Assembly: GCA_002416505.1 (NCBI GenBank)
Contig: DIAM01000004.1
Span: forward strand, 170,208-234,207
Source: Gammaproteobacteria bacterium UBA5078
GTDB lineage: Bacteria; Pseudomonadota; Gammaproteobacteria; Pseudomonadales; Pseudohongiellaceae
Direction of reading: 5' to 3'
DNA length: 64,000 nt
Part shown: positions 25,727-35,468 of the stretch, in pieces
Position numbering within the stretch: position 1 is the first letter of the stretch
Layout of the letters: every line of letters begins with the position of its first letter
The notes under the pieces: model-generated
Seen by the model: only the letters and a program-made list of their open reading frames with translations
Databases searched by the model: none
What the model was told of the DNA's origin: nothing
Program-made: the position numbers and the translations under genes

Positions 25727-27567
25727 TGCAATAGCACACAGAACTCACACAAGGTGTATAGGTCGGCTGGGTCATTGAACTGCATCGGAGGCAATACCGT
25801 CTTCAGCATCGAATCCAAGAGCGTCCATGGCGCGGATGCACCGAGACCGGCTGACCCCGTTAGGCTCGACATGCTCGCAGACACATCGAAATTCTGAATC
25901 ATGCTCTGCAGGATCTGTTCGCCAGGGCTAAGCGGTTTCTCGATATAACGCCATGTGTAATCATCGATGCTGGCGAGACGAGCAGCAGCCTCGATGGCAT
26001 CATCCATAGTCCCGAGATTATCGACTAGGCCGCGATTGATCGCCTGCGTACCCGTCCACACCTGCCCCTGTGCAACGAGATCCACCTGCTCGATATCCAT
26101 GCCACGGGCATCCGCCACTAGCTGCAAGAACTTGCGATACTGATTCTCTACACTGCTCTGCAATACCGTAGAAATGGCCTCGTTCAGGGGGCTCAGGACA
26201 TCGGAGCGACTTAGTGGGGTAGTGCCAACCCCATCGGCATAGACGCCGATTCTCTCGAGGCTAGTCTCGAAGGTAGGCACTATGCTGAACACTCCAATAG
26301 AGCCCGTAACGGTGGCCGGAGAGGCCCAGATTTCATCCGCCGCGGTGGCGATCCAATAACCGCCCGATGCCGCAGTGCCCCCCATAGACACGACCAGCGG
26401 TTTGCCCGAACGCTGTAATTCCACCAGTTCTTGGCGTATGAGTTCCGAGGCGAACGCCGAGCCGCCGGGCGAGTCTACCCGCAGCACTAGCGCCTTTATG
26501 CCATCGTCGAGCCGCGCCTCGCGAATCAATTCATTTAGAGACTGTGCGCCAATAGTGCCCCTCGGCTGCTCGCCTATGTCGATAGTGCCTTGTGCCACTA
26601 TTACGCCGACCTGATTGTCACGCGATGACGGGGCCGGCGCTGTCGCGGCGAGATAACGCTGAAAATCGATAGTCCGTGGCCGGCCAGATGCGTTGGCCGC
26701 GAGAGCGCTAAGGCGTGCCTGTAGCTGCGCGGGCGTGACTAACTCATCGACCAGATCGAAGCGCATGGCGAGTTGCGCGGTGTCACCGCTGCCTTCCAGC
26801 AAGTGCTGTGGATAGTTATTGGCATAGTCGCGCACCTCGTCCGCACTCAGCGCGCGGTTGGTGGCGATCTGATTGACATAGCGCTGCCATAACTCATCGA
26901 CGAGCGACTGGTTGTTCTCCCGTGACAGGTCCGACATTCCAGAGAGCAGGAAGGGCTCGACTGCCGCCTTATGGGTGCCTACTCTAAAAACGTGTACCTT
27001 GACCCCTATCTTCTCGAGTAGCTCGGCATAATAGAGTTGATTGCCACCATAGCCTTGTAGCACAAGCTGCCCCATGGGGTGGAGGTAGACAGTCTCGGCA
27101 TAGGAGGCTAAGAAGTACTGAGCCTGAGTGAAGAAATCGCCGTGGGCAACTAAGGCTTTGCCCTGCCCTTTAAAGTCTTCCAATGCACTGCCGATGCGCT
27201 CGAGATTGGCGGGACTAACCCCAGCCATCTCGCGTAGATCCAGGACCACACCGCGCACGCGATCGTCGCTTCGGGCACGGCCAAGAGTATCCAATACTTG
27301 TCTCAGAGGAGTATCGACAATTTCCTGTCCACCCATCAGTAAACTGGAGGCATCGAGGATACTCGGCTGCTCCACGATATTGCCTTTCGGCGCGAGCACT
27401 ACCAGAGAGTTGTTCGGCACGTTGACCTGCTCCGGACCGTTGAACAAAACAATGCCCACCAGTAGGAGGATGAACAGGAAGATTAGTCGCCCTAGAAACA
27501 CGCGCAGCGCATCGATGCTTCTGCCGAGGAAGCGGAAAAAACGACCTATTAGAGAGCCTTGTGACAT
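25723..27567 (-). CDS. sppA: Signal peptide peptidase SppA (protease IV), 67K type
   Basis: A 614-residue inner-membrane protease that digests cleaved signal peptides. An N-terminal TM ('LIFLFILLLVGIVLF') is followed by tandem S49 domains. The general-base Lys is at about 199 ('GTHKAAVEPF') and the nucleophile Ser at about 401 ('GGTAASGGYWIA'), as in E. coli SppA. Length matches (618). AAGG precedes ATG 27567, 26 bp after the chrA stop, so it is probably in the hldE-chrA-sppA transcript. Confidence 0.95.
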   Translation of the reverse strand: MSQGSLIGRFFRFLGRSIDALRVFLGRLIFLFILLLVGIVLFNGPEQVNVPNNSLVVLAPKGNIVEQPSILDASSLLMGGQEIVDTPLRQVLDTLGRARSDDRVRGVVLDLREMAGVSPANLERIGSALEDFKGQGKALVAHGDFFTQAQYFLASYAETVYLHPMGQLVLQGYGGNQLYYAELLEKIGVKVHVFRVGTHKAAVEPFLLSGMSDLSRENNQSLVDELWQRYVNQIATNRALSADEVRDYANNYPQHLLEGSGDTAQLAMRFDLVDELVTPAQLQARLSALAANASGRPRTIDFQRYLAATAPAPSSRDNQVGVIVAQGTIDIGEQPRGTIGAQSLNELIREARLDDGIKALVLRVDSPGGSAFASELIRQELVELQRSGKPLVVSMGGTAASGGYWIATAADEIWASPATVTGSIGVFSIVPTFETSLERIGVYADGVGTTPLSRSDVLSPLNEAISTVLQSSVENQYRKFLQLVADARGMDIEQVDLVAQGQVWTGTQAINRGLVDNLGTMDDAIEAAARLASIDDYTWRYIEKPLSPGEQILQSMIQNFDVSASMSSLTGSAGLGASAPWTLLDSMLKTVLPPMQFNDPADLYTLCEFCVLLH

Positions 27568-27593
27568 AAGCCAACCATCGCCTTAAGAATGAA

Positions 27594-28901
27594 TTAGAGA
27601 ACCGTTGTAAGCATCCCAAGTAAAGCACAGGATCCCAGAATCACCAGCATGTGCAAACGTAATACGAACAACATCGCGAACGCGGTCAGGGTCAGGAGCA
27701 GATTAGGCAGTGCAATACTGCCGAGGATCGGCAGTAGCATGTCTAGCCCGAAGGCCTGCACTCGCTCGGTCTGCGTAAACAGTAAATTGAATGCAAACCA
27801 GAGCGCAAGATTGGCGATCACTCCCACCACGACCGCCGTGATCGCACTCAACGCCGAAGCGAGTGCCTGATGGCTGCGCAGCTTCTCGACATAAGGGGCT
27901 CCGGCGAAGATCCACACGAAGCACGGCAAGAATGTCACCCAAGTAGTGAGCAATGCCCCAGCACTGGCCAGCAATAGTGAGGAGCCTTGCCCCGCCTCGC
28001 GCCATGCGCCTAAGAAACCGACAAACTGCGTGACCAGTATGAGCGGCCCCGGAGTTGTCTCGGCTAAGCCTAGGCCGTCGAGCATCTCGCCCGGGGCCAG
28101 CCACTGATACTGCTCGACTGCTTGCTGCGCGACATAGCTAAGGACGGCGTAGGCGCCGCCGAAGGTCACGACCGCCATGCGCGAGAAAAAATCGGCGATC
28201 TGAGTAAAGGCATTGTCACTACCCAGGCTTAGGTGCAACAGTGCGACGCTGCCCAGCCATAGGGCTAAGCAAGTCAGCGCCGCGCGGCCCGTGCCCGGGC
28301 GCACATGCGTTAGGATCGGTTCAACACTCGGCGCCACAAGCCTAATCGGCTCGAAGCGCGCCTTTAGATAGGCGAGCAGGCCCGCACAGAAGATGACCAG
28401 AGGAAAGGGCAACGCAAAGACGAACAGGCCGACAAACCCAGCCAGTGCGAGCGCGATGTGGAAGCGGCCACGCAATGCCCGTTGCGCGATCCGCGCCATC
28501 GCCTGACACACTATCGCCAGTACCGCCGCCTTCATGCCGAAGAACAGGCCCGCAACGAGGCTCACGTCGCCGAACAGGACATACAGCCAAGAGAGCGCCA
28601 GAATCGCCACGGCCCCCGGCAGGATAAACAGCACGCCGGCGACGAGACCGCCGCGCACGCCGTGGAGCAGCCAGCCCACATAGGTAGCCAGCTGTTGCGC
28701 CTCCGGCCCGGGCAGCAACATGCAGTAGTTCAAGGCGTGCAGAAAACGGGCCTCGTCGAGCCAGCGTTTTTCGTCGACGATAATCCGATGCATCAGGGCG
28801 ATCTGGCCTGCTGGCCCACCGAAGCTCAATATGCCGATCTGCCACCACACCGCGAGCGCCTCACGGAAGCTGACTGTGTTCGCTGCGGGCGCCTCGTGCA
28901 T
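27594..28901 (-). CDS. chrA: Chromate transporter, long-chain CHR family
   Basis: A 435-residue polytopic protein made of two homologous CHR halves. The first begins 'WWQIGILSFGGPAGQIALMH' and contains 'LPGPEAQQLATYVGW'; the second has 'FSRMAVVTFGGAYAVLSYV' and 'LAETTPGPLILVTQFVGFLG'. Family members export chromate; some act on other anions, and the real substrate here is unproven. It starts 4 bp after the hldE stop, so it is in the same operon. Confidence 0.92.
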   Translation of the reverse strand: MHEAPAANTVSFREALAVWWQIGILSFGGPAGQIALMHRIIVDEKRWLDEARFLHALNYCMLLPGPEAQQLATYVGWLLHGVRGGLVAGVLFILPGAVAILALSWLYVLFGDVSLVAGLFFGMKAAVLAIVCQAMARIAQRALRGRFHIALALAGFVGLFVFALPFPLVIFCAGLLAYLKARFEPIRLVAPSVEPILTHVRPGTGRAALTCLALWLGSVALLHLSLGSDNAFTQIADFFSRMAVVTFGGAYAVLSYVAQQAVEQYQWLAPGEMLDGLGLAETTPGPLILVTQFVGFLGAWREAGQGSSLLLASAGALLTTWVTFLPCFVWIFAGAPYVEKLRSHQALASALSAITAVVVGVIANLALWFAFNLLFTQTERVQAFGLDMLLPILGSIALPNLLLTLTAFAMLFVLRLHMLVILGSCALLGMLTTVL

Positions 28902-28905
28902 CCGC

Positions 28906-30327
28906 CTACCCTTTGAGTTTTTCGACGATCGCGGAGGTAGAACAATTGTCTAGGAACGCGAGCACCTTGACCTGACCCCCATAGCTCAACACATATTCTC
29001 CGCCGACGACCTCGTCGACACTATAGTCGCCGCCCTTCACTACGATATCCGGCTTTAACAACTCCAAGAGCGATTCTGGCGTGTCCTCGGAGAACGACAC
29101 TACCCAGTCCACAGCCTCCAGGCCCGCGAGCACGGTCATCCGCCGCTCCACCGGATTGATGGGACGCCCAGAGCCCTTGAGGCGCTTCACCGAGGCATCG
29201 TCATTGATGGCGACGATCAGTCGCTGACCTAGCTTGCGGGCCTCGGCGAGATAGCCGACGTGGCCCGCATGGATAATATCGAAACAGCCATTGGTGAAGA
29301 CGACCTTCTCGCCATGGGCGCGGGCATCCATTACGGCCAGGGCCAGTTGATCGGCGCTCATCACGCCGCGTCCTGTGCCCTCCTCGCGCGCTATGGCTCG
29401 TCGCAGCTCCGGGCCACTGATCGCCGCGGTGCCAAGCTTACCCACGGCAAGCCCGGCCGCGAGATTCGCCAGAGCAGTGCCGATGTCCAAGGCGCTGCCA
29501 GCGGCGAGCGCGGCGGCGAGCACCGCCACCACGGTATCTCCGGCGCCGGTCACATCGAAGACTTCTTGAGCGCGGGTGGGCATGTGTAGTTCGGGGAAAT
29601 CCGGGCGCAGAAGCGTCATGCCATTCTCGCCACGGGTAATCAACAAGGCTTGCAGGTCGAGATCCGCTAGTAAGAGCAGGCCCTTACTCGCCAGTTCTTC
29701 TTCCGTAGCACAGTGGCCGACGATACTCTCGAACTCACTCAGATTAGGGGTGATCACGGTGGCGCCCCGATACTTACTGAAATCGCTGCCCTTGGGATCG
29801 ACCACGACGGGCACTCCCAATCGTTTAGCGGCCTGAATGAGAGTCTGAGACTGCTGGAGCGCCCCTTTGCTGTAGTCGGATAAGACCAAGACCTGCGTGC
29901 CCTCAAGCAAGGCTAGGGCCTGGGCCTGGAAGGAGGCGACCGCCGCGGCGCTGAAGTCTTGCTCGAAATCTACGCGCAATAGCTGTTGATGTTGGCTGAT
30001 CACGCGTAATTTGGTGATTGTCGGAGCCTCTAGGCAGGTCCCGAATTCGCAATACACGCCGGCGGCCTCTAGGCGGCTACGCAGTTCGGTCCCCGCCTCG
30101 TCGGCACCCACTATGCCCACCAAGGACGCGGCGGCGCCTAGGGCTGCTATGTTCAAGGCGACATTCCCTGCACCCCCAGGACGATCCTCCTGATTGCCGA
30201 CCCTGACCACAGGCACTGGTGCCTCGGGAGAGATTCGCGTCGCCTTACCATGCCAATAGCGGTCGAGCATTACATCGCCAACCACGAGAACACGCGCCTG
30301 CTGAAAAGGGGGCATATCGAGCTTCAT
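28906..30327 (-). CDS. hldE: Bifunctional heptose 7-phosphate kinase / heptose 1-phosphate adenylyltransferase
   Basis: A 473-residue cytosolic enzyme making ADP-heptose for the LPS inner core. The N-terminal PfkB-type kinase (1-320) shows 'RPGGAGNVALNIAALG' and 'EVFDVTGAGDTVVAVLA' with the catalytic Asp. The C-terminal nucleotidyltransferase (340-473) shows 'VFTNGCFDIIHAGHVGYLAE' with the HxGH motif. ATG 30327 has AGGA upstream. It supplies the substrate for WaaC and WaaF, encoded in the same region. In Pseudomonas msbA is adjacent; here it is not in the window. Confidence 0.97.
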   Translation of the reverse strand: MKLDMPPFQQARVLVVGDVMLDRYWHGKATRISPEAPVPVVRVGNQEDRPGGAGNVALNIAALGAAASLVGIVGADEAGTELRSRLEAAGVYCEFGTCLEAPTITKLRVISQHQQLLRVDFEQDFSAAAVASFQAQALALLEGTQVLVLSDYSKGALQQSQTLIQAAKRLGVPVVVDPKGSDFSKYRGATVITPNLSEFESIVGHCATEEELASKGLLLLADLDLQALLITRGENGMTLLRPDFPELHMPTRAQEVFDVTGAGDTVVAVLAAALAAGSALDIGTALANLAAGLAVGKLGTAAISGPELRRAIAREEGTGRGVMSADQLALAVMDARAHGEKVVFTNGCFDIIHAGHVGYLAEARKLGQRLIVAINDDASVKRLKGSGRPINPVERRMTVLAGLEAVDWVVSFSEDTPESLLELLKPDIVVKGGDYSVDEVVGGEYVLSYGGQVKVLAFLDNCSTSAIVEKLKG

Positions 30328-30478
30328 TACAGCGTCCTAAAGTCTTTAAAGAGGCGGCAATCTTAGCACAAGGACTCATTGAAGTTGATTGATGGCGTAG
30401 TTGTGATTTAGGCTTGGCGGAGACCGATCGCCGCCCGCGCAGCTGATCCCGCTATGGTTCGCAAAGAGAAGTGTCAAT

Positions 30479-31192
30479 ATGGACCTTAAATCGCTGGTGG
30501 AAGAACACGATACGCCAGAGGGGAAGATTTTCGACTCTGTTATTCAAGTCCTGATCATCATCTCCCTGTTTACGTTCTCCCTCGAGACCCTACCCAATCT
30601 TAGCGAAAAATCCCAGACTCTCTTAAATATCGCCGAGGTAATCATTGTTTTCTTGTTTACCCTCGAATACGCGCTGCGCGTCTACGTTGCCGACCGTAAG
30701 ACCGGGTATATCTTCAGCTTCTACGGCATTGTGGACCTCCTCGCCATCCTGCCCTTCTATCTCGCCCTTGGCGTCGACATGCGCACCCTGCGGGCCTTGC
30801 GTCTTCTGCGCCTATTCCGTCTTTTCAAATTAGCGCGCTATAACAAAGCTATCGACAGGTTTGCGAACGCCTTCACCATCGCGCGCGAAGAGATCATCAT
30901 CTTTGCGATGGTCACCATCATCATGCTGTACCTCTCCGCGACTGGCATCTACTACTTCGAGCACGAGGCACAGCCCGAATTATTCGCCAGCATCTTCCAC
31001 AGCATGTGGTGGGCCGTGGTTACATTAACCACCGTAGGCTATGGGGATATGTACCCCATTACCGTAGGCGGCCGCATCTTTACCTTCATCATTCTGATCA
31101 TCGGCATAGGCATCGTCGCGATCCCCGCCGGCCTGCTCGCCTCCGCCTTAAATAAGGTACGCAGAGACGAGGAGGACGATGCGGATGAGTGA
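30479..31192 (+). CDS. Voltage-gated-type potassium channel
   Basis: A 237-residue six-helix ion channel. S4 carries regular arginines ('LRALRLLRLFRLFKLARYNK') and the pore has the K+ selectivity filter TVGYGD at about 184-190, followed by S6. The C-terminus is short with no RCK domain. It should let K+ cross the inner membrane in response to voltage. A weak TTGAAG/TGTGAT pair (30379/30402) could be the promoter. Divergent from hldE and followed by lpxL. Confidence 0.92.
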   Translation: MDLKSLVEEHDTPEGKIFDSVIQVLIIISLFTFSLETLPNLSEKSQTLLNIAEVIIVFLFTLEYALRVYVADRKTGYIFSFYGIVDLLAILPFYLALGVDMRTLRALRLLRLFRLFKLARYNKAIDRFANAFTIAREEIIIFAMVTIIMLYLSATGIYYFEHEAQPELFASIFHSMWWAVVTLTTVGYGDMYPITVGGRIFTFIILIIGIGIVAIPAGLLASALNKVRRDEEDDADE

Positions 31193-31246
31193 ACCTTGCT
31201 ACAATCCCCACCTTCGCCGCATGCGGCCGCAACGAACCGGAAACCT

Positions 31247-32203
31247 GTGAGTAAGAAATCCCTAAAATCCGAGCGCCTGAGTGACTTCCTCAGCCCCCGC
31301 TATTGGCCGACTTGGCTGGGCTATGGGGTGATCTGGTTGGCCGCGCAGCTACCCTTCCCGGCGCAGATGCAGATTGGCAAGGCCTTAGGCTGGCTGAGCT
31401 TCTACCTCGCTCGGGAGCGCCGCCATATTTGTCAGACCAATATCGCCCTGTGCTTTCCCGAATTATCTCGGGAGCAGCAAGCGCGACTTGTGCGCGACAC
31501 CTTTACCTCGAATGGGATCGGCGTAATGGAGGTTGGGCTAGCCTGGTGCCGCAAACCACAGTCGTTTCATAAGCGAGTCACGGTGACCGGCTTGGAAAAT
31601 CTGCACAGTGCCGCCGCGCACGGTAAGGGCGTGTTACTGGTCTGCGCTCACTTCACTACCCTAGAGTTTGCGGGTAGCCTACTCAGTCTTTTCCATAAGA
31701 TGGACGTCACCTATCGTCCGCACAAGAATCCGCTGTTCGAGTCCTTGATGTTCCGCGCGCGCCAGCGTTGGTATGGCGCAGTCATAGAGCGCGGCGATGT
31801 CCGCGCGGCGCTGCGTAGCCTGCAAAATGGGCACACTCTCTGGTACGCGCCGGACCAGGACTACGGGCGCAAGCATTCCGTGTTCGCGAAGTTTTTCGGC
31901 GTCGAAGCCGCCACCATCACCGCGACCAGTCGCTTCGCCTCGTTCAACGATTCGGCGGTTGTCTTCTTTAGTCATTACCGCAATGCGGATGACTCGGGCT
32001 ATCATTTAGACTTCAGCCCAGCCTTAGAGAATTATCCGTGTGGCGACGAGACCCTCGACGCACAGCGCATTAACGATGTGATCGAGCAGGCCATTCGCAA
32101 ACACCCCGAGCAATACCTATGGCTACACAAGCGCTTCAAGACACAGCCAGAGGGCATGTTGAGCCCCTATAAGAAGAGCGCGCAGAGACGACCGCCCCAA
32201 TGA
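31247..32203 (+). CDS. lpxL: Lipid A lauroyl-type acyltransferase (LpxL/HtrB family)
   Basis: A 318-residue membrane-bound acyltransferase that adds a secondary acyl chain to Kdo2-lipid A. Seen: an early hydrophobic anchor ('WLGYGVIWLAAQLPF'), 'NIALCFPELSREQQ', the HX4(D/E) catalytic motif as 'HFTTLE', 'YRPHKNPLFE', 'RGDVRAALRSLQNG', 'WYAPDQDYG' and 'YLWLHKRFKTQPEG'. The frame is open to a TTG at 31196, but GTG 31247 gives the usual N-terminus; neither has a strong ribosome site. Overlaps the next gene by 4 bp. Confidence 0.93.
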   Translation: MSKKSLKSERLSDFLSPRYWPTWLGYGVIWLAAQLPFPAQMQIGKALGWLSFYLARERRHICQTNIALCFPELSREQQARLVRDTFTSNGIGVMEVGLAWCRKPQSFHKRVTVTGLENLHSAAAHGKGVLLVCAHFTTLEFAGSLLSLFHKMDVTYRPHKNPLFESLMFRARQRWYGAVIERGDVRAALRSLQNGHTLWYAPDQDYGRKHSVFAKFFGVEAATITATSRFASFNDSAVVFFSHYRNADDSGYHLDFSPALENYPCGDETLDAQRINDVIEQAIRKHPEQYLWLHKRFKTQPEGMLSPYKKSAQRRPPQ

Positions 32204-33720
32204 GAGAAGCAATGAGCAGACAATGGCGTGACATCGACATCCGCAACGCGGCGATTCTCATCAGCCTAGTGCTCTCAGTTTGGCATATCCTCGTCAACCC
32301 GGTTCCCAACACCGACGCCTTCGACTATGTACGCACCGCCCATGTCTACCTAGATCAAGGCGCCACAGCGGCATTCCAATGGTACCCATCCGCTAGCTAC
32401 CCAGTCATGATGGGCATGCTTAGTCAGCTCACCGGTGTTGACCTCATACTCTCTGGACAGTTGATAAACGCCGTGCTGTTCGCCGTACTGGTGTACGCGT
32501 TTATTACTCTCTCGCTCGAGATGCGCAACACCCCGCGCGTAGCCCTGATCGCTGCCATCGTGGTACTGGCATTCCCGAGCGTGAACGAGTATCGCTACTA
32601 TCTTATCCGTGATATCGGCTTCCTCGCATTAATGCTACTTGGCGCCATTCAACTGAGCCGCTATAGCAAGTACCCGACCAACTGGTCAGGCTTTGGCTTC
32701 ATCGCGTGGACTCTGCTCGCCGCGCTGTTTCGCGCCGAGGCCCTCGTCTACCTACCCCTAGCGCCACTGGCCTTGCTAAGCCTGGGCGAAAACACCTGGG
32801 CATATAAGCTGCGCGCCTTGGTGAAACTCGAGGCCACGCTACTGGCATTGGCGCTAATCGCTTTCACGGCACTGAGCATAGCGGGCGCAGACGTCATCGG
32901 GACTCTGCAGGCAATGCTGACAATCTATCTGCCTTTCCTCACCGCCTCTGTCGAGGCATTGAGTGCGCAGAACTCGCCCTTAGGCATCGCTATCTTTGGC
33001 GAGTATGCCGCCAACTTCTCGGGGCAGTATCTGTGGGCCTTTATGTTCACGGGGCTGAGCACGATACTGCTGATCAAGTTAATCACAGGCTTCGGCGTGC
33101 CAAGCCTGCTGCTCTTCCTGTACGGGTATAAGGAGGACGCCATCACCTTGCGCGATCCAGCTCTGCGCATCACGATCGCCTATATGATCATCGCCTTCGC
33201 CATCTTGCTCGCCTTCCTCGCGCTGACTCGCTTCATCGCAACACGCTACACGCTCATGTTTTGCTTGGCCACGCTGCCGCTACTCGTGCTGACCATCGAC
33301 AAGTTCATTGAGCCGATGCAACGTAGTGCGCGGCGCAAATTATTACAGGGAGTGCTCACCACTCTTGCGCTGTTCTCGGTAGTTGACGCGCATATAAGTT
33401 TCGTCGATTCGGGACGTTCTTTGGACGAGGCTGTGCAGTGGCTGCGTGACAACGGCGCACAGAGCGAGGGCGTATTCACGAATAGCACTTACGTGGCGTA
33501 TTTCAGCGGTAGGGTCGAGGATTATAATCTTATCAATCGCTACATCAGCGCCGAGGACATCGGCAATACCCCTTTCGGCACCATCGTAGTTCTCACGACG
33601 AGCCGGAGCATCGACGCCGAGATTGCGCGCAGCACGCAGCGTCAGCAGCTCGAATTACTCGCCGCCTTTCCAGATCAGGAGGACCCCGAAATCCTGATCT
33701 TTAGACGCATAGACGACTAA
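32200..33720 (+). CDS. Polytopic membrane protein, GT-C glycosyltransferase-like
   Basis: A 506-residue protein with about ten membrane helices. The first periplasmic loop carries Asp in 'PVPNTDAFDYVRTAHVY', the place and pattern of the catalytic acid in GT-C enzymes such as ArnT. A small C-terminal soluble region follows the last helix. I infer a lipid-linked-sugar transferase for LPS or another glycan from this layout and the LPS neighbours. It overlaps lpxL (ATGA) and its stop overlaps that of the carbamoyltransferase. ATG 32212 is an alternative start with GAGAAG upstream. Confidence 0.6.
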   Translation: MREAMSRQWRDIDIRNAAILISLVLSVWHILVNPVPNTDAFDYVRTAHVYLDQGATAAFQWYPSASYPVMMGMLSQLTGVDLILSGQLINAVLFAVLVYAFITLSLEMRNTPRVALIAAIVVLAFPSVNEYRYYLIRDIGFLALMLLGAIQLSRYSKYPTNWSGFGFIAWTLLAALFRAEALVYLPLAPLALLSLGENTWAYKLRALVKLEATLLALALIAFTALSIAGADVIGTLQAMLTIYLPFLTASVEALSAQNSPLGIAIFGEYAANFSGQYLWAFMFTGLSTILLIKLITGFGVPSLLLFLYGYKEDAITLRDPALRITIAYMIIAFAILLAFLALTRFIATRYTLMFCLATLPLLVLTIDKFIEPMQRSARRKLLQGVLTTLALFSVVDAHISFVDSGRSLDEAVQWLRDNGAQSEGVFTNSTYVAYFSGRVEDYNLINRYISAEDIGNTPFGTIVVLTTSRSIDAEIARSTQRQQLELLAAFPDQEDPEILIFRRIDD

Positions 33721-35468
33721 TTGTCCCAGTCCGGCTCGGGACGCTTGGTCACCAGCAGATCCTGCATGATCAAGTATTCTAGGTCCGATCCAAAGAATAA
33801 ATTCAACGCATCCTCTGGCGAACACACCATCGCCTCTCCTGGGCGATTCAGGGAAGTGTTCAATAGCACGCCATAACCGCTGACCGCCTCGAACTCCTTC
33901 AGCAGCCGATAGAAGCGCGGGTTGGCCTCTTTCTTTACCACGTGGGCGCGGGACGTCCCGTCCTTATACACCAGGCCTGGGAGCTTCTCGCGCCACTGTG
34001 GTGCTACATCGAAACTCTTGGTCATATAGTCTGCGGGATGCTTGGAACCGAGCATTTCCTCGGCCAGAGTATCGATTATGCTCGGCGAGAATGATCGCCA
34101 TTTCTCGCGGAACTTGATCTTCTTATTGACGGAATCTACTGCGGCAGCCTGCATGGGATTAGCCAAGATGCAGCGATTGCCCAATGCGCGCGAACCAAAT
34201 TCCATGCGACTCTGGAACCACCCCACTAGGTGCCCCTGCCCGAGCAGTTGTGCGGCCCGGGCCGTCGGGTTCTCTAAGACTTCGAAGATCGGCTTATCGC
34301 GATGCTTCTCGCAGGCACGCAGACAGCGCTCGGTCGTATAGCGGGGCCCGAGGAAGGCATCACTGAGGCCCACAATGGGCACGTTCTGCTCCGAAAGCGT
34401 ATAGGCGGCCGCGCCAATTGCAGTGCCGGCGTCTCCGGCTGCGGGGGGAACGAATAGCTCCTTCACCAATGGCAGCGCAGCTAGACGCTGATTCAACTTC
34501 ACATTGAGCGCGCCGGTGCCGGCGAACGCGAGCTTACCGGTCTCTTTGAGAATAGGTCCTAAATAATGCTCGACTAGGGCCACGGCCGCGTCTTCGTAGA
34601 GCTTCTGAATGCTCGCCGCATAGTGTACGTAGGGGTCTTGAAACAGTTCGCCAGCACGACGAGGTCCGAGAAGGTCCACGAGTTTTTTGCTGAAAAAATG
34701 GCCTCTGGACTTATCCTTATAGCGCCGCAAACCCACCGTACTGATCAACTTGGTATTGACCTTAAAATGCTTGCCATCGAAGCTCGCTAGTGCGGAAAGA
34801 TCGTATTTATTCGGGTCGCCGTAGGTTGCCATGCCCATCACCTTGGCGTCGCCGTCGAGCATGTCGAAGCCCAGATAATCTGTGATTGCTCCGAACATGC
34901 CCGACAGCGAGTCGGGATCGTAGAACTCCTTAATACGATGGATATGTCCGTTCTCACCATAGCCGAGAAACATGGAGGCATATTCGCCCTTCATGTCGAT
35001 CGTCAAGATCGCCGTCTTCTCCGCAAAGCCGCTCATGTGGTAAGCGCTACTGGCATGAGCAAGCTGATGCTGAACTGGAACGAAACGTACTTTATGCCAA
35101 GGAATCTTCAACTCGTCGAGCAGCTCCTTTACTTCGTACATATAGCGGCGATAACGACGATTACCATTGAACAAGGCGTCTACACCGCGCTCTGGCGCAT
35201 ACCAATAGCGCCGCGCGTAATGCCAGCGCGCTCGACTAAATATGGAGATGGGGGCGTATGAGACCGACACCGTATTGATGTCACGCGGCTTTATTTTCGC
35301 CGAGCGAATGCAAAATTTTGCGGCCTCGCGCGGCATGCAGCCCTTGGCGTGCTTGCGCCTGACTAGGCGCTCCTCTTCAACGGCGGCGACGAGTTCGCCA
35401 TCGACAAATAATGCGGCGGCCGCATCATGCCCAAGTGCACCGGATAGGCCCAGCGTGATTAGTGACAT
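33717..35468 (-). CDS. Carbamoyltransferase (NodU/CmcH family), probably LPS-core modifying
   Basis: A 583-residue enzyme. The N-terminal Kae1-like domain begins 'ITLGLSGALGHDAAAALF' with 'VAAVEEERLVRRKHAKG', and the middle has the 'VQHQLAHASSAYHMSG' His residues. The C-terminal YrdC-like part has 'MEFGSRALGNRCILANPM'. It transfers a carbamoyl group from carbamoyl phosphate via an adenylate. Being last in the waaF-waaC-waaG-waaP operon, it likely carbamoylates an inner-core heptose, as the Pseudomonas gene in the same position is thought to do. Starts on the last base of the upstream stop. Confidence 0.88.
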   Translation of the reverse strand: MSLITLGLSGALGHDAAAALFVDGELVAAVEEERLVRRKHAKGCMPREAAKFCIRSAKIKPRDINTVSVSYAPISIFSRARWHYARRYWYAPERGVDALFNGNRRYRRYMYEVKELLDELKIPWHKVRFVPVQHQLAHASSAYHMSGFAEKTAILTIDMKGEYASMFLGYGENGHIHRIKEFYDPDSLSGMFGAITDYLGFDMLDGDAKVMGMATYGDPNKYDLSALASFDGKHFKVNTKLISTVGLRRYKDKSRGHFFSKKLVDLLGPRRAGELFQDPYVHYAASIQKLYEDAAVALVEHYLGPILKETGKLAFAGTGALNVKLNQRLAALPLVKELFVPPAAGDAGTAIGAAAYTLSEQNVPIVGLSDAFLGPRYTTERCLRACEKHRDKPIFEVLENPTARAAQLLGQGHLVGWFQSRMEFGSRALGNRCILANPMQAAAVDSVNKKIKFREKWRSFSPSIIDTLAEEMLGSKHPADYMTKSFDVAPQWREKLPGLVYKDGTSRAHVVKKEANPRFYRLLKEFEAVSGYGVLLNTSLNRPGEAMVCSPEDALNLFFGSDLEYLIMQDLLVTKRPEPDWDN

